A DNA stretch of 53,018 bases from an uncultured Alphaproteobacteria bacterium (GTDB lineage: Bacteria > Pseudomonadota > Alphaproteobacteria > RF32 > CAG-239). The position numbers were made by a program, and so were the translations under genes. The DNA is taken from assembly GCA_944391715.1 (NCBI GenBank), contig CALXUP010000011.1, positions 1 through 53,018 of the forward strand, given 5' to 3'. Every line of letters starts with the position of its first letter. Position 1 is the first letter of the stretch. Below, piece after piece: positions 27,588 through 36,481 of the stretch. The notes beneath the pieces were generated by a model that made no database searches, was not told where the DNA came from, and saw only the letters and a program-made list of their open reading frames with translations.

Positions 27588-29138
27588 TTACATAATCGGC
27601 AGTTTGGTCGGTTTGGCCTTATTCAGCCAGGTAGAAATGATAACGCGGGTAACGGTTACCGACGTAAACATCGACGTTGCGATACCAATGGCCAACGTTA
27701 CGGCGAATCCGCGTACCGGACCGGTTCCAAAATAAAACAAAACAATTGCGGCAACCAAAGTCGTCAGGTTGGAATCCACAATCGTCGTCCAAGCCTCGGT
27801 AAAACCGGCATCAGCTGCATCACGAGGTGTGCGTCCGGCTTTGACTTCTTCTCTCATCCGCTCAAAAATCAAAACGTTGGCATCTACCGCCATACCAATG
27901 GTCAGGATAATACCGGCAATTCCCGGCAATGTCAGCGTTGCACCAATCAGGCTTAAAACCCCAAGCATTAAAAACAGGTTGGTAAAGACGGCAACCGTCG
28001 TAAAAATGCCGAACAGACCATAAGCCGCAATCATAAAGACAACAACGGCAACCAATCCGATAACACAGGCGATTTCACCGGCACGGATAGAATCGGCACC
28101 CAATCCGGCGCCAACGGTCCGCTCTTCCAAAACTTCCAGCGGCGCAGGCAAAGCACCGGAACGCAGCAACAAAGCCAAATCATTGGCAGATTTGACAGTA
28201 AAGCTGCCGCTGATGATGCCGCTGCCGCCCAAAATGGCACTTTGGATGGTCGGGGCGGAGATGACCTCGTTATCCAAAACAATTGCCAGACGTTCACCGA
28301 TATTATTTTTGGTCACTTCACCAAACTTTTTGCCGCCGGTTGTATCAAATTTGAAACTGACAACAGGCTCACCTTCCTGGAAAGTTGCCTGAGCATCAAC
28401 AAGATGTTCTCCGGAAACAATGGCTTTGCGTCCCAAGACATAGGTTTCGCCTTCCGTTCCCTTAACCAGTTTGGAGGTATTGGAGATCATCCCGCGACGG
28501 GCGTCTGCAGCAGAACTGCGGCTGTCAACAAGATGGAAACTCAACTTGGCCGTTTTGCCCAACAGCGTTTTGACATATTCGGGATTTTGCAATCCGGGCA
28601 GCTGAACAACAATCCGGTCTACACCCTGACGCTGAATAACCGGCTCTTTTGTTCCCAGCTCATCAATACGGCGACGGACAATTTCAATAGACTGGTCAAC
28701 GACCTTGCTCTTCAATGCATTTAAGGCAACGTCGCTGTATGCGATTGTCAAACTTCCGTCGGCTGTTTCCGTCACTTCATAATCCCGATCCAATTTGCGG
28801 AACAAAGACGCAGCTTTGTTGCGAGAGTTCAGATTTTCAATTTTGACCTGAACATTTTCCGGCGAGGCTTTTAAGCTCTGATAACGAATCTTATTTTCGC
28901 GCAGCGTCTGGCGGACACTGTCTTCTATCAGATCCATCCGTTCTTTTAAGACATCGCTGATTTTGACTTCCAAAAGCAGGTTGGAACCGCCTTGCAAATC
29001 AAGTCCCAAGTTTACCGGCTGCCACCAAGACGGAAGCGAAGCCGCTTTGCCCGGCATCAGATTGGGAACAGAAAAGAAAATTCCCAAAAGGCAGATGCCG
29101 ATAATAATCATTATTCTGGTTCGTGACAATTTATACAT
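27588..29138 (-). CDS. secD: protein translocase subunit SecD
   Basis: Partner of SecF. The N-terminal membrane segment is followed by VNLGLDLQGGSNLLLEV (about 42-58), the family signature. A large periplasmic region (about 60-330) precedes five membrane segments with VDANVLIFERMREE (about 415-428), containing the conserved Asp near the proton path. Length (516 aa) is normal. It lies 15 bases after yajC. Confidence 0.97.
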   Translation of the reverse strand: MYKLSRTRIMIIIGICLLGIFFSVPNLMPGKAASLPSWWQPVNLGLDLQGGSNLLLEVKISDVLKERMDLIEDSVRQTLRENKIRYQSLKASPENVQVKIENLNSRNKAASLFRKLDRDYEVTETADGSLTIAYSDVALNALKSKVVDQSIEIVRRRIDELGTKEPVIQRQGVDRIVVQLPGLQNPEYVKTLLGKTAKLSFHLVDSRSSAADARRGMISNTSKLVKGTEGETYVLGRKAIVSGEHLVDAQATFQEGEPVVSFKFDTTGGKKFGEVTKNNIGERLAIVLDNEVISAPTIQSAILGGSGIISGSFTVKSANDLALLLRSGALPAPLEVLEERTVGAGLGADSIRAGEIACVIGLVAVVVFMIAAYGLFGIFTTVAVFTNLFLMLGVLSLIGATLTLPGIAGIILTIGMAVDANVLIFERMREEVKAGRTPRDAADAGFTEAWTTIVDSNLTTLVAAIVLFYFGTGPVRGFAVTLAIGIATSMFTSVTVTRVIISTWLNKAKPTKLPIM

Positions 29139-29153
29139 ATCTATTGCTGCCTT

Positions 29154-29552
29154 TTAATTTTGTTTTTTGGTCTTTTTATTAGAATTTGCCGCCTTATCAA
29201 GCATTTTTGATTTAGCCTCAAGGGCAGCTTTCAGCAGCTCGGCCGTCAAGACTTCTCGTACCGTAGCACGGTTGATAACAACATTAATGCCATCGGCGAT
29301 TTCAACGGTCAAATCCATCGGGTCATCAGCTTTAACAACTTTTGCGTAGATTCCGCCGCCGGTGATAATATGGTCGCCTTTCTTCAAAGCGCTGACCATC
29401 GCCTCGTGCTGCTTAATCTTTTTTTGCTGCGGACGAATCAGCAGAAAATAAAAAATCAAAAAGATTAAACCAAGCTGGATAATTGTTCCGGCCATTGAGC
29501 CCGTCGGGGCAGCAGCTCCGGAAACCTGAGCAAAAGCATCACTAATGAACAT
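29154..29552 (-). CDS. yajC: YajC, Sec accessory subunit
   Basis: Small single-pass membrane protein of the Sec holo-translocon. The membrane segment IIQLGLIFLIFYFLLIRPQQKKIKQHEAM (about 25-53) with its Arg-Pro-Gln-Gln turn is diagnostic. An IITGGGIYAKV strand follows. Length (132 aa) includes a Lys-rich tail. First gene of the sec operon, with AGGAGAAAAAA upstream. Confidence 0.96.
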   Translation of the reverse strand: MFISDAFAQVSGAAAPTGSMAGTIIQLGLIFLIFYFLLIRPQQKKIKQHEAMVSALKKGDHIITGGGIYAKVVKADDPMDLTVEIADGINVVINRATVREVLTAELLKAALEAKSKMLDKAANSNKKTKKQN

Positions 29553-29783
29553 TTTTTTCTCCTATTTATCAAAATTTTGCGTGCTTACTATACACCAAAT
29601 AACACTTTTCTCAACCATAAAAATAGAAAAATTCAAAATTTTCGGAATTTCCTTCGCTCTTTCCGTTTTTCATTTCTTGTTTTATGAAAAATTATTTTTC
29701 ATTGTTACTTTTTGAGCTGAACTGCCGGCTTTTCGGCTGCAGCCCTGATACCAAAGCAACGAAAAGATTTTGCAAGCGGATTT

Positions 29784-30734
29784 TTATCCTAAATAAGATT
29801 TCGGATTAACGGCTTTTTTGCCCTGGCGGATTTCAAAATGCAGCTGCGGCGAAGCAACGCCCCCGGTTGTTCCGACCGTTGATATTTTCTCCCCACGGGC
29901 AATCCTCTGGCCTTTTTTAACCAATATTTTTTCATTATGAGCATAAGCCGTTACCCAGCCGTCATCATGCTTTATCAGGATCAGATTGCCAAAGCCTTTC
30001 AGCTCGTTGCCGGCATAAGCAACCGTTCCTTTATCTGCAGCGCGGACTGCCGTTCCTTTGGCGGCTTTGATATTAATACCGTCATTGTTCCGGCCTTTGG
30101 CAATCGGGCCGAAATTTGATATGACAGGCCCTTTAACCGGCCAAAGGAATTTGCTTTTGCGGTTTTTAGAAGGCGGGGTATAAGTGTTTTTGGCCACTTT
30201 TGTTTTTGTTGTCGTGGTTTTCTTTTTGACTGTTTTAGAAGAAGACGCTGCTTTTGACGTTGTCTTTTTCGGCGTCTGCGCTTTGCGTCCCGAAGACTGA
30301 GAAACGGAAGCAACCTGGGTTTCTCCGCCGACGATACTGTCCGGAAGCTGCAGACGCTGTCCGACGGCTAATGTATAGGGCGGACGGAGGTCATTGGCCT
30401 TGCTCAGAGAATTGATGTTTACATTATAGCGTTTGGAAATATTGTATAACGTATCGCCTTTGGCTACAATGTGGTAGCGGGCACTCGGCAGACGCACGAC
30501 CTGTCCGATACGCAGGCTGTAAGGCGGTTTTAAGCCGTTTAGCTCAATAATCTCGCGCAGCGGCAGATCATAACGGCGGGAGATGCTGTATAACGTGTCG
30601 CCCTTTTGAACGACAACCGAAGACGGTGCCGGACCGCCCCATAGGTTGTAATTGAACAGCTGAATGCGGCCGCTGTCATAAGAACAGCCGCTTAATATCA
30701 CCATTATCAATGTCAAAAGCACAAACTTTTTCAT
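29784..30734 (-). CDS. LysM and degenerate LytM/M23 lipoprotein (NlpD-like)
   Basis: Lipoprotein (lipobox LSGC, Cys17) with two LysM domains (about 39-83 and 87-131, both starting with a KGDTLY motif), a Lys/Thr/Ser-rich linker (150-195), and an M23-type domain (about 198-316). Of the zinc ligands, His266 (YAHNE) and His299 (LHFE) remain, but the first site HxxxD reads N217-D-G-I-N221. It is therefore probably not a peptidase but an amidase activator, as E. coli NlpD and EnvC are. The gene is leftward and alone; 231 bases downstream to yajC hold nothing recognisable. Confidence 0.88.
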   Translation of the reverse strand: MKKFVLLTLIMVILSGCSYDSGRIQLFNYNLWGGPAPSSVVVQKGDTLYSISRRYDLPLREIIELNGLKPPYSLRIGQVVRLPSARYHIVAKGDTLYNISKRYNVNINSLSKANDLRPPYTLAVGQRLQLPDSIVGGETQVASVSQSSGRKAQTPKKTTSKAASSSKTVKKKTTTTKTKVAKNTYTPPSKNRKSKFLWPVKGPVISNFGPIAKGRNNDGINIKAAKGTAVRAADKGTVAYAGNELKGFGNLILIKHDDGWVTAYAHNEKILVKKGQRIARGEKISTVGTTGGVASPQLHFEIRQGKKAVNPKSYLG

Positions 30735-30841
30735 ATTTTAAGTCCTAGCATAAGATAGTTAATTTTTGTTTACATTCAGAAAACGCTTGATTTCCTGTAT
30801 TCCGGGAGTATTTTTATAAATTCCGGTTTAAGGAGAAAAAT

Positions 30842-32668
30842 GTGCCAAATTTAAAAAATGACGTTGAAAACAGTAATCTGCTCGGACAGGACGCCAAATG
30901 CGTTATTGCCCATATTCTTGGCCGGAAAGAATCGAAAAAAGCCCTGAATATTCTGAAAGATTTTCGTGCCGGCATTGCCTTGAAAGATATTTTTGACTTT
31001 GCCGGACACAACAGCCTTTATATTGCCGACGATTTTGACGAATATAAAAAAATTTTTGATTTTATTGCCGCCGAGTCCCCTGCTTTTTCGCAATATTTGC
31101 AGGAAGCCGTTTGCTGTGCCAATCAGGGACAAGAACTTTCACAGATTATTTTGCCGCCGGTCTCCGAATATCCCGACAAGCTTTCTCTTGCGCATATAAC
31201 GGCGTTGGCAGACGGCTGGTATTATGAATCTGACATCCGTGCCAAGCTGATTTGCGATTTTATCAAACGCGACAAGAATCCGACAAAGAGCGCCAAAGTT
31301 ATCGGAACGGCTCTGGCAAACATCCGTTATAAAAAAAATAATCCTTTTGTTAAAGCCGTTACCCAGACTTTTATTGATAAAAACTTTCAAAACGAAGCTT
31401 GTACAAACATTTTCAGCGATTATCTTTTGGCCTCACCGGAGGCGACCGTTTCCGGACAAACGCCGGCAAAAAATATTATGGATGATTTTAAGAAAGAGAT
31501 CAGAAAAATCTCTGACAACCGGGCCCGGGAAATGGCCTTTTTCGCCGCGGAAGAAAAAAACTCTCCCGTTGTCCAGAAACTTTATCACGACGATTATTTC
31601 TCTTATTCCGCCCAAAAAGCCATTGAGTTTGTTTGCGCTCTGCCCGATAACCGCCCTGATTTTTTGCTGCCGGCGGCAAAGACATTGCAAAATGTGGCTC
31701 AAGAATCGCTCAATCAAAAGCACCGCGGCGTTTTTGTTCATTTATCGGCAGCTTTATCCAAACGTCCGGCATTGGTCGAAAAACTTTTGCCTTTTTATGA
31801 AAGCGCCGGGAATTTGCCTTTTGAATATACCGGAATGCTTTTCTTTACGGCTTTGCGCGCTCCGGAATTGAGCGGCAGGATTATGACACTTTTGAAAAAA
31901 TCAATCCGGTCATCGACATTTTCTTCAAAAAACCCCCTTTTTAACCTTAATCCGGTCTGCCATATATTGCGCCCGAAAAACATTCTGACGCCGGAAGCTT
32001 TTGAGTTGACATACACCTTTCTTAACGATGCTGTTTCCGACATAAACCAAATGCATATTTTTTGCAAGGACTGTCTGGAAAAACTCGGACAAAGCGACCT
32101 ATCCCATCCCGAATCCAGAAATATTATCCGGACAATGCACCGTAATAAGATTTTGCGCAGCAGCCCAAAAGATTTTGCCGTTTTTATGGCTGATCTTGAA
32201 AGTTTTAGAATCGAAAATGCTTATACCGAACCGCTTAATGACTATATTAACGAGCTTAAAGAAAAAACACCGGTCAAAGCTTCGGCTTATGTCGGGCACC
32301 TTTTTAAAAACTCACTGGAATATAAGAAAAAGTTTGACTATTTTAAAAAGGAATTTCCGGTTTATTCGGATATTAACGACGACTACGTTTGCCGTCAACC
32401 GGAAAAGCATCAGAAAATGACCCTTCAGGAAACGGAAAGGCTCTTAAAAACAAGAAAGTTATCTTTGCTTGAAAAAACAAAAATTTTTTTGCTGCTGAAA
32501 AAATTTGAATATCTTGCTTTGCCGGAAAACCGGGAATACTGCAGAGAAGTGGCAAAAAGCTTGTCTTTGAATCCGTTTTATGCTAAAAGTGTGGCGTTTG
32601 CAAAATTTAATATTTTAGACGGCGGGAAGCAAACCCTAAGGAAAGTTTGGAATAAAAATGAACGATAA
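30842..32668 (+). CDS. hypothetical helical-repeat protein, 608 aa, coupled to sufB
   Basis: Starts with GTG at 30842; the ATG two bases earlier is out of frame and hits a stop at once, so the TAAGGAG seven bases upstream must serve the GTG. The protein is a regular series of helix pairs (for example [10 protein letters not shown] and AIEFVCAL segments), like HEAT or other alpha-solenoid repeats, without membrane segments. No named family is recognised. Its last 11 bases overlap the sufB start, indicating translational coupling and co-expression with iron-sulfur assembly. It might be a cluster-transfer or regulator protein of SufB, or simply be neighbours. Confidence 0.85.
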   Translation: MPNLKNDVENSNLLGQDAKCVIAHILGRKESKKALNILKDFRAGIALKDIFDFAGHNSLYIADDFDEYKKIFDFIAAESPAFSQYLQEAVCCANQGQELSQIILPPVSEYPDKLSLAHITALADGWYYESDIRAKLICDFIKRDKNPTKSAKVIGTALANIRYKKNNPFVKAVTQTFIDKNFQNEACTNIFSDYLLASPEATVSGQTPAKNIMDDFKKEIRKISDNRAREMAFFAAEEKNSPVVQKLYHDDYFSYSAQKAIEFVCALPDNRPDFLLPAAKTLQNVAQESLNQKHRGVFVHLSAALSKRPALVEKLLPFYESAGNLPFEYTGMLFFTALRAPELSGRIMTLLKKSIRSSTFSSKNPLFNLNPVCHILRPKNILTPEAFELTYTFLNDAVSDINQMHIFCKDCLEKLGQSDLSHPESRNIIRTMHRNKILRSSPKDFAVFMADLESFRIENAYTEPLNDYINELKEKTPVKASAYVGHLFKNSLEYKKKFDYFKKEFPVYSDINDDYVCRQPEKHQKMTLQETERLLKTRKLSLLEKTKIFLLLKKFEYLALPENREYCREVAKSLSLNPFYAKSVAFAKFNILDGGKQTLRKVWNKNER

Positions 32669-34106
32669 ACAGACACAAATCATTGATGAGAGCGGCGATA
32701 AATATAAATACGGCTTTGTAACCGATATTGCGGCCGATACGGCGCCAAAAGGATTAAACGCCGATATTATCCGGCTGATTTCCGCAAAGAAGGGCGAACC
32801 GGAATGGTTGCTCGACTGGCGGCTGAAAGCTTTTGAATTCTGGCAGACGATGACCGAACCGACCTGGGCAAAACTGGCTTATGACAAGATTGATTATCAG
32901 GATTTGTATTATTACTCCGCACCGGTGCAAAAAGCCGCGCCGAAAAGCCTGGACGAAGTTGACCCCGAGCTGCTGGACACTTATGCCAAACTCGGCATTC
33001 CGCTGAAAGAACAAGAGGCTTTGGCCGGTGTGGTGGCCGTGGACGCCGTATTTGACAGCGTTTCGGTGGCAACAACTTATCGTGCCAAACTGGCCGAACA
33101 GGGGATTATTTTCTGCTCCATCTCCGAGGCCGTGAAAGAACATCCCGAGCTGGTGCAGAAATATCTCGGTTCCGTTGTTCCTTACACCGACAATTTTTTT
33201 GCCTGCCTGAATTCGGCCGTATTTACCGACGGGTCGTTTGTTTATATTCCGAAAGGCGTGCGCTGTCCGATGGAACTTTCGACTTATTTTCGTATTAATG
33301 CCAAGAATACCGGGCAATTTGAGCGTACGTTGATTATTGCCGATGATGAAAGTTATGTGTCTTATCTGGAAGGCTGTACGGCGCCGCAGCGCGATGAGAA
33401 TCAGCTGCATGCCGCTATTGTGGAGATTGTTGTCAATAAAGACGCCGAAGTTAAATATTCCACCGTTCAGAACTGGTATCCCGGCGATAAGGACGGCAAA
33501 GGCGGCGTTTATAACTTTGTTACCAAGCGGGCGGCCTGCCGCGGCGATAATGCCAAAATCTCCTGGACGCAGGTAGAAACGGGATCGGCCGTTACCTGGA
33601 AATATCCGTCCTGTGTTTTGCAGGGCGACAATTCGGTCGGCGAGTTCTATTCGGTTGCCATTACCAACAACAAACAACAAGCCGATACCGGGACAAAGAT
33701 GATTCACATTGGCAAAAACACAACCTCAAAAATTATTTCCAAAGGGATTTCCGCCGGTTTTTCCAATCAGACATATCGCGGCCTGGTCAGAGTTGCCCCA
33801 AAGGCCAGTCATGCCCGCAACTATTCGCAATGCGACAGTCTGCTCATTGGCACAACTTGCGGATCGCACACCGTGCCATATATTGAAAACCGCAACAAAA
33901 CCGCCTGTATTGAGCATGAGGCGACGACGTCCAAAATCAGCGACGAGCAGCTTTTTTATTGCATGCAGCGGGGAATCGGACAGGAAGAAGCCGTGAGCCT
34001 GATTGTTAACGGTTTTTGCAAAGAGGTTATGCAGCAGCTGCCGATGGAATTTGCCATTGAGGCGGCCAAGCTTATCAATATTACACTTGAAGGTTCCGTC
34101 GGCTAA
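32658..34106 (+). CDS. sufB: SufB scaffold subunit
   Basis: Central scaffold on which SUF builds iron-sulfur clusters. Recognised by [42 protein letters not shown] (about 170-212, long family signature region), the [22 protein letters not shown] strand (about 233-255), and the C-terminal [19 protein letters not shown]. Length (482 aa) is normal for SufB. It is 16 kb away from sufC-D-S-T-E and on the opposite strand, unusual for SUF, and is coupled to the helical-repeat gene before it. Confidence 0.97.
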   Translation: MNDKQTQIIDESGDKYKYGFVTDIAADTAPKGLNADIIRLISAKKGEPEWLLDWRLKAFEFWQTMTEPTWAKLAYDKIDYQDLYYYSAPVQKAAPKSLDEVDPELLDTYAKLGIPLKEQEALAGVVAVDAVFDSVSVATTYRAKLAEQGIIFCSISEAVKEHPELVQKYLGSVVPYTDNFFACLNSAVFTDGSFVYIPKGVRCPMELSTYFRINAKNTGQFERTLIIADDESYVSYLEGCTAPQRDENQLHAAIVEIVVNKDAEVKYSTVQNWYPGDKDGKGGVYNFVTKRAACRGDNAKISWTQVETGSAVTWKYPSCVLQGDNSVGEFYSVAITNNKQQADTGTKMIHIGKNTTSKIISKGISAGFSNQTYRGLVRVAPKASHARNYSQCDSLLIGTTCGSHTVPYIENRNKTACIEHEATTSKISDEQLFYCMQRGIGQEEAVSLIVNGFCKEVMQQLPMEFAIEAAKLINITLEGSVG

Positions 34107-34127
34107 ACAGGCGGATAATACAAAATG

Positions 34128-34156
34128 AAAAGGAGGCCTTGCAGCCTCCTCTTTTT
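34128..34156 (+). terminator. bidirectional terminator between convergent genes
   Basis: AGGAGGC (34131-34137) pairs with GCCTCCT (34144-34150), with A and T runs outside the stem. It serves sufB and the convergent flavin reductase-rubredoxin gene. Confidence 0.9.
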
Positions 34157-34826
34157 ATTGAAGTTCAAAAAAGCTTTTATCTACACCGCACAACGGACAA
34201 ACCCAGTCTTCCGGCAGATCTTCAAAAGGAACATCTCCGTCATAGACATAGCCGCATACCGTGCAAACCCATTTTTTGCCATCGTTTTTCTTTTCTTCCG
34301 TCATTTTTTTTCCTTTCATACGGTCTTTTTGTTCATTAAAAACTTTAATGACCCCGCTTTTGTAATAGCTGCGGTAATCATTGTAGGTCAAAGGCTCGCC
34401 ATCCCCGGTACCGACATAGCAGTCAAGGACTTCTGCCAAAAACAGCGTATTGCTTTCAAAGGCAATTTCCTGAATTATCTTACATTTAATGCCTGCCAGC
34501 GTGTTTTGCAAGTACGGCAGGCCGTCCTGCTCCTCAAAATCGACATTATCCCATTTGTTGACGTCGCGGCTGCTCTGAAAACCGAAATTTGCCACAATAA
34601 AAGGATCGGTGTCTTTTCCGAGGACGGAAAGAGAAAACTCTTTGGCCGTATGAAGACAGGACTTGGTATGGCTCTGGTTTCCACAGGAAAGCGCCAGGAC
34701 AAACGGCTTGTGGGCAACCTGCATAACGGCATCGACAATGCTGCCGACAAAACGGGAGCCGTCCGTTGTTCCCAAAACATAAAGCCCGTGTGTTAACTTG
34801 AAAAGAGCATTTTCATCCATCGGCAT
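34155..34826 (-). CDS. flavin reductase-rubredoxin fusion (Hrb-like)
   Basis: The first 165 residues form an FMN-binding flavin reductase-like domain ([13 protein letters not shown] at the start, [18 protein letters not shown] about 37-54). The last 40 residues are a complete rubredoxin: [12 protein letters not shown] and [14 protein letters not shown] with the two CxxC iron knuckles. Such fusions donate electrons to flavodiiron proteins and detoxify oxygen or NO in anaerobes. A charged linker ([15 protein letters not shown]) separates the parts. Start Met1 or Met3 is possible; AAAGGA precedes. It lies 13 bases after slyX. Confidence 0.93.
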   Translation of the reverse strand: MPMDENALFKLTHGLYVLGTTDGSRFVGSIVDAVMQVAHKPFVLALSCGNQSHTKSCLHTAKEFSLSVLGKDTDPFIVANFGFQSSRDVNKWDNVDFEEQDGLPYLQNTLAGIKCKIIQEIAFESNTLFLAEVLDCYVGTGDGEPLTYNDYRSYYKSGVIKVFNEQKDRMKGKKMTEEKKNDGKKWVCTVCGYVYDGDVPFEDLPEDWVCPLCGVDKSFFELQ

Positions 34827-34839
34827 TTTATCCTTTGCT

Positions 34840-35049
34840 TTAATAATGCGGCGGGGGTGTTTCTTCGCTTAACGGTTTGACGGCCTCCGTCCCGATATTT
34901 TCCAGAAGATATTGATTTTGTTTTTGCAAATAATCCAGACGGCGTCCCTGCTCAATAATCACCTGATTCAGGTCTTCTATGACGCGTTCCTGATTGGCCA
35001 GCGCCATTTCAATATTTATCAACCGTTCTTCAAGCTCCGTATCTGCCAT
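34840..35049 (-). CDS. slyX: SlyX family coiled-coil protein, 69 aa
   Basis: Short coiled-coil protein typical of Sly[38 protein letters not shown] with regular heptads, then a proline-rich end (ETPPPHY). The function of SlyX is unknown. ATG at 35049 is chosen because AAAGGGG precedes it; the longer frame adds 16 residues of no family likeness. Confidence 0.85.
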   Translation of the reverse strand: MADTELEERLINIEMALANQERVIEDLNQVIIEQGRRLDYLQKQNQYLLENIGTEAVKPLSEETPPPHY

Positions 35050-35164
35050 TTTATCCCCTTTTGTTTTGGTTTTAACATGCCGTTGCCGGAAAATCAATCA
35101 GTATTTGTTGATATATATAAATTCAGGATTATTTGATTCAATGCATAATAATGGAGATGAGAAA

Positions 35165-35245
35165 ATGGTGTTGGAAAGAAAACACAAAATATTTTTCGGC
35201 ATTGTATTATTGTTGCTCATTTTGGCTTTGGTATTTTTTAATTAA
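35165..35245 (+). CDS. 26 aa single-pass membrane micro-protein
   Basis: ATG GTG TTG ... TAA encodes a short basic N-terminus (MVLERKHK) and one hydrophobic helix (IFFGIVLLLLILALVFF). GGAGATGAG lies just upstream of the ATG. A second micro-ORF follows 11 bases later with the same layout. The hydrophobic run and ribosome sites support real translation; function unknown. Confidence 0.5.
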   Translation: MVLERKHKIFFGIVLLLLILALVFFN

Positions 35246-35256
35246 CGGAGAAAAAG

Positions 35257-35325
35257 ATGAAATGGTGGCACGGGGTTATTTTGGCCGTTTTTGTTTTTGC
35301 GGTGCTGATTTCTTTATTTTTTTGA
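35257..35325 (+). CDS. 22 aa single-pass membrane micro-protein
   Basis: ATG at 35257 after CGGAGAAAAAG, encoding MKWWHG followed by a hydrophobic helix (VILAVFVFAVLISLFF), ending with TGA. Together with the preceding 26 aa ORF it forms a tandem micro-protein pair between slyX (opposite strand) and tRNA-fMet. Confidence 0.5.
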   Translation: MKWWHGVILAVFVFAVLISLFF

Positions 35326-35473
35326 TAAATCGGAAACCGGCGTTCGGAATTTTTGACAAAGAAACCGGAAATATGCGGCAGAACAGTTTGAAAAAAACGG
35401 CACAATGCCGCATTTGGCAGAATAAAATTGTTAAAAAAACTGATAATTTCGGAAAGTTTTGCAAAATTTTAGC

Positions 35474-35502
35474 TTGACAACCGGAAGAAAAGAGCGTATT
35501 TA
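35474..35502 (+). promoter_or_regulatory. promoter of tRNA-fMet
   Basis: Consensus TTGACA (35474-35479), 17-base spacer, TATTTA (35497-35502), then the tRNA 37 bases later. Confidence 0.85.
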
Positions 35503-35539
35503 TGCACTGTCTTTCGGGAAAACTTTGAATGTATCTTAT

Positions 35540-35616
<77 letters not shown>

Positions 35617-35618
35617 AT

Positions 35619-35659
35619 AAAGTCCTTGATAATCAATGGGTTATCAGGGGCTTTTTTTT
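35619..35659 (+). terminator. terminator of tRNA-fMet
   Basis: AAAGTCCTTGATAA (35619-35632) pairs with TTATCAGGGGCTTT starting at 35641 (two G-T pairs), followed by a T run. Confidence 0.85.
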
Positions 35660-35681
35660 GTGCGGTTTTCGGTGTGTTTGT

Positions 35682-35703
35682 TCGGGGCAACATCGGGGCA
35701 ACA
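35682..35703 (+). repeat. tandem 11-base repeat behind the tRNA
   Basis: TCGGGGCAACA occurs twice in direct succession, followed by T6. It lies 66 bases after the tRNA end and may be a relic of an integration site. Confidence 0.5.
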
Positions 35704-35771
35704 TTTTTTATTAAAGATCATATGTAATCCCTAAATTTTTTATAATAATTTATAAGTTTTTGTAAAGTATA

Positions 35772-35818
35772 AAAAAAGCTGTTTATGGAGCCTTTACACT
35801 CATATAAACAGCTTTTTT
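35772..35818 (+). terminator. strong bidirectional terminator
   Basis: AAAAAAGCTGTTTAT (35772-35786) pairs perfectly with ATAAACAGCTTTTTT (35804-35818), with a 17-base loop. No gene ends here now, so it may belong to a lost gene or a short RNA. Confidence 0.8.
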
Positions 35819-35844
35819 AATTTTATTACATGCTTTACAGAAAA

Positions 35845-35959
35845 CCCCGAGTTTACTCGGGGCTGAATGCCAAGGTATCGTTAGATACCGTTCCACGCCA
35901 ACGAGCGTGGTCAAACCGTTAGGTTTGTAACTACTATAGAACCCCCAGTTTACTGGGGG
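35845..35959 (+). repeat. cluster of five hairpins, IS200/IS605-like or structured RNA
   Basis: Within 115 bases: CCCCGA-GTTTAC-TCGGGG (35845-35862), GGTATC-GTTA-GATACC (35874-35889), CCACGC-CAACGA-GCGTGG (35893-35910), CAAACC-GTTA-GGTTTG (35912-35927) and CCCCCA-GTTTAC-TGGGGG (35942-35959). The outer two share the GTTTAC loop with C-rich/G-rich stems, and two inner ones share the loop GTTA. Such flanking subterminal hairpins are typical of IS200/IS605 ends and of their small palindromic derivatives or guide RNAs. No transposase or TnpB gene remains. An alternative is a conserved small RNA. Confidence 0.5.
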
Positions 35960-35981
35960 ATATCTATTTGTCGAACGAGTT

Positions 35982-36194
35982 TTATTCCCCGGGCAATATC
36001 GGCTGGCTGTCGGGTTCCAGTTTTTTTGTTTTTTTGTTAAAAACCAGTCCCTCGGTTCGGGGGATATCTTCGGGGTGTTTTTGGGCGTGGATTAAAACAC
36101 TGAGTTTGATACAGGCCCAGAGCAGTTTGCGAAACAGCCACATGGCCAGGCACCCCAAAAAGAAAATTAAAAAAAGTTGGATAAGCAGTTTCAT
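35982..36194 (-). CDS. small membrane protein, 70 aa
   Basis: N-terminal hydrophobic helix (LLIQLFLIFFLGCLAMWLF), then a short region with basic residues and a tail ending PDSQPILPGE. No ribosome site is seen before ATG at 36194, where the leader is AT-only. Possibly real but weakly supported; it lies directly after the hairpin cluster. Confidence 0.45.
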   Translation of the reverse strand: MKLLIQLFLIFFLGCLAMWLFRKLLWACIKLSVLIHAQKHPEDIPRTEGLVFNKKTKKLEPDSQPILPGE

Positions 36195-36481
36195 ACATAA
36201 AAATATTTAAAGGTTTTACATAATGATTATTAAACGGTTTCAATGTAGTTATGATTTCAAAATTTGTCAATAAAGGATTATTTTGTTTGTATGAAAAATG
36301 GTTAATCCATGTTTGCGAAGAGAAAGACAGAATTCTTTTTTTGTGTATTTGTCTATTTTATTATTGATAAACGTCCATAGATTTGATATATTTTATGTAG
36401 TTACAAGAATTATTAACTTAAATTTTATAATTATGGAAATTAAAAGCATTAGCCGCTTCAGCTGGTATTGTTCGTCCTGGA
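36195..36481. other. AT-rich region upstream of the C-type-lectin-like gene
   Basis: 287 bases. The last 45 bases, read in the frame of the downstream gene, continue as a signal-peptide-like sequence (KLKALAASAGIVRPG) back to a TAA. An ATG at 36434 lies one base out of frame. One inserted A in the A run would restore a signal peptide start (MEKLKALAAS). Confidence 0.5.

Noticed and set aside
32754..33707. 317 aa ORF opposite sufB
   Set aside because: Antisense shadow created by GC-rich third positions of sufB.
35841..35965. CRISPR array
   Set aside because: The hairpins differ in sequence and spacing; there are no regular identical repeats with unique spacers.
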